This document shows, piece by piece, positions 61,201 through 64,000 of a stretch of 64,000 nucleotides of DNA (positions are counted from its first letter, which is position 1; each line of letters begins with the position of its first letter). Origin of the DNA: Trochalopteron elliotii (Eukaryota; Chordata; Aves; Passeriformes; Leiothrichidae); the NCBI GenBank assembly GCA_024734555.1, contig JANPWX010000480.1:183026-247025 (forward strand). The letters are read 5' to 3'. Made by a program: the position numbers and the translations under genes. The notes beneath the pieces were generated by a model. That model was not told the DNA's origin. It made no database searches and worked only from the letters and a program-made list of their open reading frames with translations.

Positions 61201-64000
61201 TGATAAAAATAAGGAGACTGACACTAATGAGAGGGATTTTTATAGCATTGAGAAAGCTGGGATTGCCACTTGTGATTGATCTGTGTAGAGCTTCACACCA
61301 CATAGTTCTGCTTTCTTCAATAACCATTATTATACTAAAATGTTAGTGATACAGTCAGCAAGTCATATGCAGCTGCTGATTTCTTAAGTTAGCAAAGAAA
61401 ATGCAGGTAATTCCAAAAGACTACAATTTTGGAAGATTAATTTTTCACTGCTTGTTGAGAAAAAAAAGAGAAACCACTCAGATGCAGAAATAGGCCAATT
61501 TCGTAATAGCTGCAGATGTTCATTACAATTTGTATCATGAGAATTTTGTTCAAACTCTGTTCGTATCGCAGCTAAAAGGCTGTTATGAAAGTGTTATAAG
61601 AATTATTCTATTTTCTGTTCTCTTTTAATCTTTGTAGTGGTAATGAGTCATCACAGAATTTCAGTCTTCAGTACATTGCCAGTTTCACAATCACATCAAA
61701 ATGCTTAGCAAAAAGAGAAACTATATAAGTTCAATCCATTTCCATGAAAAATTTTTAAGAGATCGTTGATCTGTTTATGACAAGTTGTGTTTCAGGGCTC
61801 TTCCTGATGCAACATTTTCTAATCATCTATGAGGTAGATTGCTGCAGAATCCCAGACAGAAGATGTGTGAAATATCATTAGGAGTTTTTAATGTGTATAA
61901 TAAGTCATATCATCCATCAAATGTACGCTTGTTAAAGTATCATGATGGATAATTTACCACCTTATTCATGGTAACTGAAATCACCTACAGCTTCAACAAC
62001 AACACTATTCTGTTTCCAGCCTGCAAGGGGCAAAATCACACAGATAATCAACAGTGCACACCTTTGCTGGGCACAGAGCACCTGGTGATGTGTGAGGAGC
62101 CCATATAAATTCCAGATCCTGAAAGCACCAAACTGCCCATTGGAAAAAGCTTGGCCAGTCTTATTCCAAGTTTACAAATGAATTCCTGATCCAGCTGATC
62201 AGGGAGTGTGTCAGATAAAGTTGGCCCTCACTGGACAAATCACATCTGCTCACCAGTACAGGGAGGCAGTTGGCAGGACAGGGTGTCCATTTCCCTACCA
62301 GAGCAATGAGGATTTATTTTTATTCTTGCTAAGTTATGTTGACCTCCCAGTAGTGATGTTCAATATGTGCAATTGTATTTGTCTCCTGAAGGATGGGCTA
62401 ATGGAAATCATTCCTATGATAAATACGTTCAGTCCAATTTGCCATTTACAGACGATGTGGTGACTTGTCAACTTTGCAAAAGAAGCGTAAAATGATGTCC
62501 CACTCAAAGCAGCAGTGGGTAAACTCATTTTCCACAGGCTTAGGTGGTAACTCAAAATGCAAGGCAAGGTGAGCTACCATCAGTAGCTTCTAGGGATTTG
62601 CATGTCTTATTTCTACTGTTTCTCTTGTTTTATACTTTGCATAGCCCAAAATCTGTTATTTAACTTCATAAATCACCTTATACACTGTATCAAATTTAAA
62701 AGATCACGCAGATTTTTCAGCTTTATAATGTACTAATTTTATCCTTAATTTTAATCCTTAATTTAACTGGACAATAGGTTCTTAGAGGTGTTTGGACATC
62801 AACTTTCTTTTATTTTAAATGTACACAAATGAAGTTTAGTCATTCTCATTTGAGAATCCTCTCTCTCTGAATTTGGGTGTAATGAAAAATCACTTTTCTT
62901 GGAATTTTTTAAATCTCCATGTTTAAATGGGGAATGCATAACAGGAATTGTAGAATAACAATCCACTGGATTGTTTCAGAACTGCATTTACCCTGCTCAT
63001 CAGTTCCATCACATAATCACTTTCACACTTCCCTAAGTAGCTACTCAGGGAAGGCAAAATTAAAGGCAAAAATCCACGTTCCATCACTGCTAATAAGAAT
63101 TGCCATAATTTTCATTTCCAAAACTCATCTGAAGAATGGAGCCTGATGTAGCCAGGCTTAGTACAGATACACAAGCAGACACAGACCTTACTTCATCGTG
63201 CAGATGATTGTTACTCATACTGAAAAATCATTAAATTATCTGCAAAGGACAGTATAATTTCACAGCATAAATGAGACTGTAAGAGGATTCTCTCATCTGT
63301 CCTTTAAAATAAATAAAAAGAAGGACAACCCAAGTGATCCTGTATCACAGTATCAGGCTGATTATTTCAGGGTAGTGTAAGTTAATGCGTGAGGAGAACG
63401 GCAGCTTTCATGTTGTTAGTTTAAGTGTTAATGGACACATTTCTTTAATTGATAACAGAATGAAATCCAGTCCCATACAAAATGTAAGGCAGTATTTTCT
63501 ATCCATATTAAAATGAATTTCAGGCCATTGCTCACAGTTACTGTGGAGTATTTAAAGGAAGAGGAGATGTTTTATTCAGTGCTGGCACAGCTTATCAACA
63601 GCATGTGTCTGCACTAGCAAGGGGAGCCTGCTGTACTCCATCAAAGGCTGGGGCAGTCTATAAAAACATTCAAGGAACTGGGAGAAGCAGCAGACTCTGT
63701 TCCAGCTCAGAGAGACAGCAGCTGTGTGCCAGGATGTCATACTTCCTGCTGTAACAAGTAACAATAGTGAGCATAAATTAAGGAGGTGGAATGGGAAATG
63801 ATGGAGAAAGAGTAACTGAACAATTTAGTGACAGTAATTTGTAAATTGTTTAACTGGTTGGCATATCCCAGAGCCAGCAGGGCTGGATCCAAACTCGAAT
63901 ATCCCTTCCTGAACATTGCCACAGCTCTGCTGTTAGTTTGGATGAAGAATCTGACACGCAAATAGTCCTGGGAAGCTGAGCCTGTAAAAAAATGGACACA
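58205..64000. other. Unique non-coding stretch, partly CNE-like
   Basis: About 5.8 kb with no recognised gene. From roughly 58510 to 58850 the sequence is evenly AT-rich, stop-dense in all frames and contains an octamer ATGCAAAT (58620-58627) and TAAT-core motifs (AATTAATGAATT near 58658), a texture typical of conserved vertebrate enhancers. That is pattern-level inference only. Frames of up to 107 codons (60117-60440 plus) have no known motif. Confidence 0.45.

Noticed and set aside
1..64000. tRNA, rRNA, CRISPR, prokaryotic operon or viral gene content
   Set aside because: I saw no cloverleaf with box A/B spacing, no direct-repeat/spacer array, no ribosomal RNA core motifs and no recognisable viral protein motif in the frames examined.

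Overview
This window looks like a gene-poor stretch of a bird chromosome, either intergenic or inside a very large intron. The evidence is a set of degraded CR1 LINE 3' ends with the avian-type terminus, at about 3.7, 15.5, 24.3, 38.9 and 46.0 kb. Overall repeat content is low, the base composition is AT-rich and CpG-poor, and there are no bacterial-style genes, Alu/L1-type repeats or CpG islands. CR1 also occurs in other sauropsids, so 'bird' is a strong inference and the species is not identified.

I recognise no complete protein-coding gene, rRNA, tRNA, CRISPR array or operon. The longest ATG-to-stop frames (220 aa at 13.55-14.21 kb, 169 aa at 50.15-50.66 kb, 164 aa at 4.6-5.1 kb) resemble no family I know. 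They have the Cys/Leu/Ser- or Pro/Gly-rich composition expected from translating non-coding DNA, and chance alone could produce a few frames of this length here.

Layout: 0-15 kb is mostly unique AT-rich DNA with one CR1 fragment and a perfect 21-bp palindrome. 15-29 kb is similar, with two CR1 fragments and small microsatellites. 28.5-34.2 kb is the most heterogeneous part: an A-rich tail beside a splice-site-bounded segment on the minus strand, an exon-like segment at 29.34 kb, a GC-rich minisatellite-like patch, a perfect 107-bp TATAA pentanucleotide array, and a CpG-rich block at about 33.7-34.15 kb that may be a relatively young retroviral LTR or other insertion. 34-46 kb is unique DNA ending in the best-preserved CR1 (46.01-46.37 kb). 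46-64 kb holds several small direct and inverted repeats and two phase-compatible exon-like segments on the plus strand at 52.4 and 55.8 kb.

The exon-like segments (24.5 minus, 28.7 minus, 29.3 plus, 52.4 plus, 55.8 plus) are the main leads. Each has good splice signals and an open frame, but the two strands disagree, the 29.3 kb segment differs in phase from those downstream, and a background of false positives is expected in 64 kb. RNA-seq or cross-species conservation would settle them. I found no convincing new biological system.
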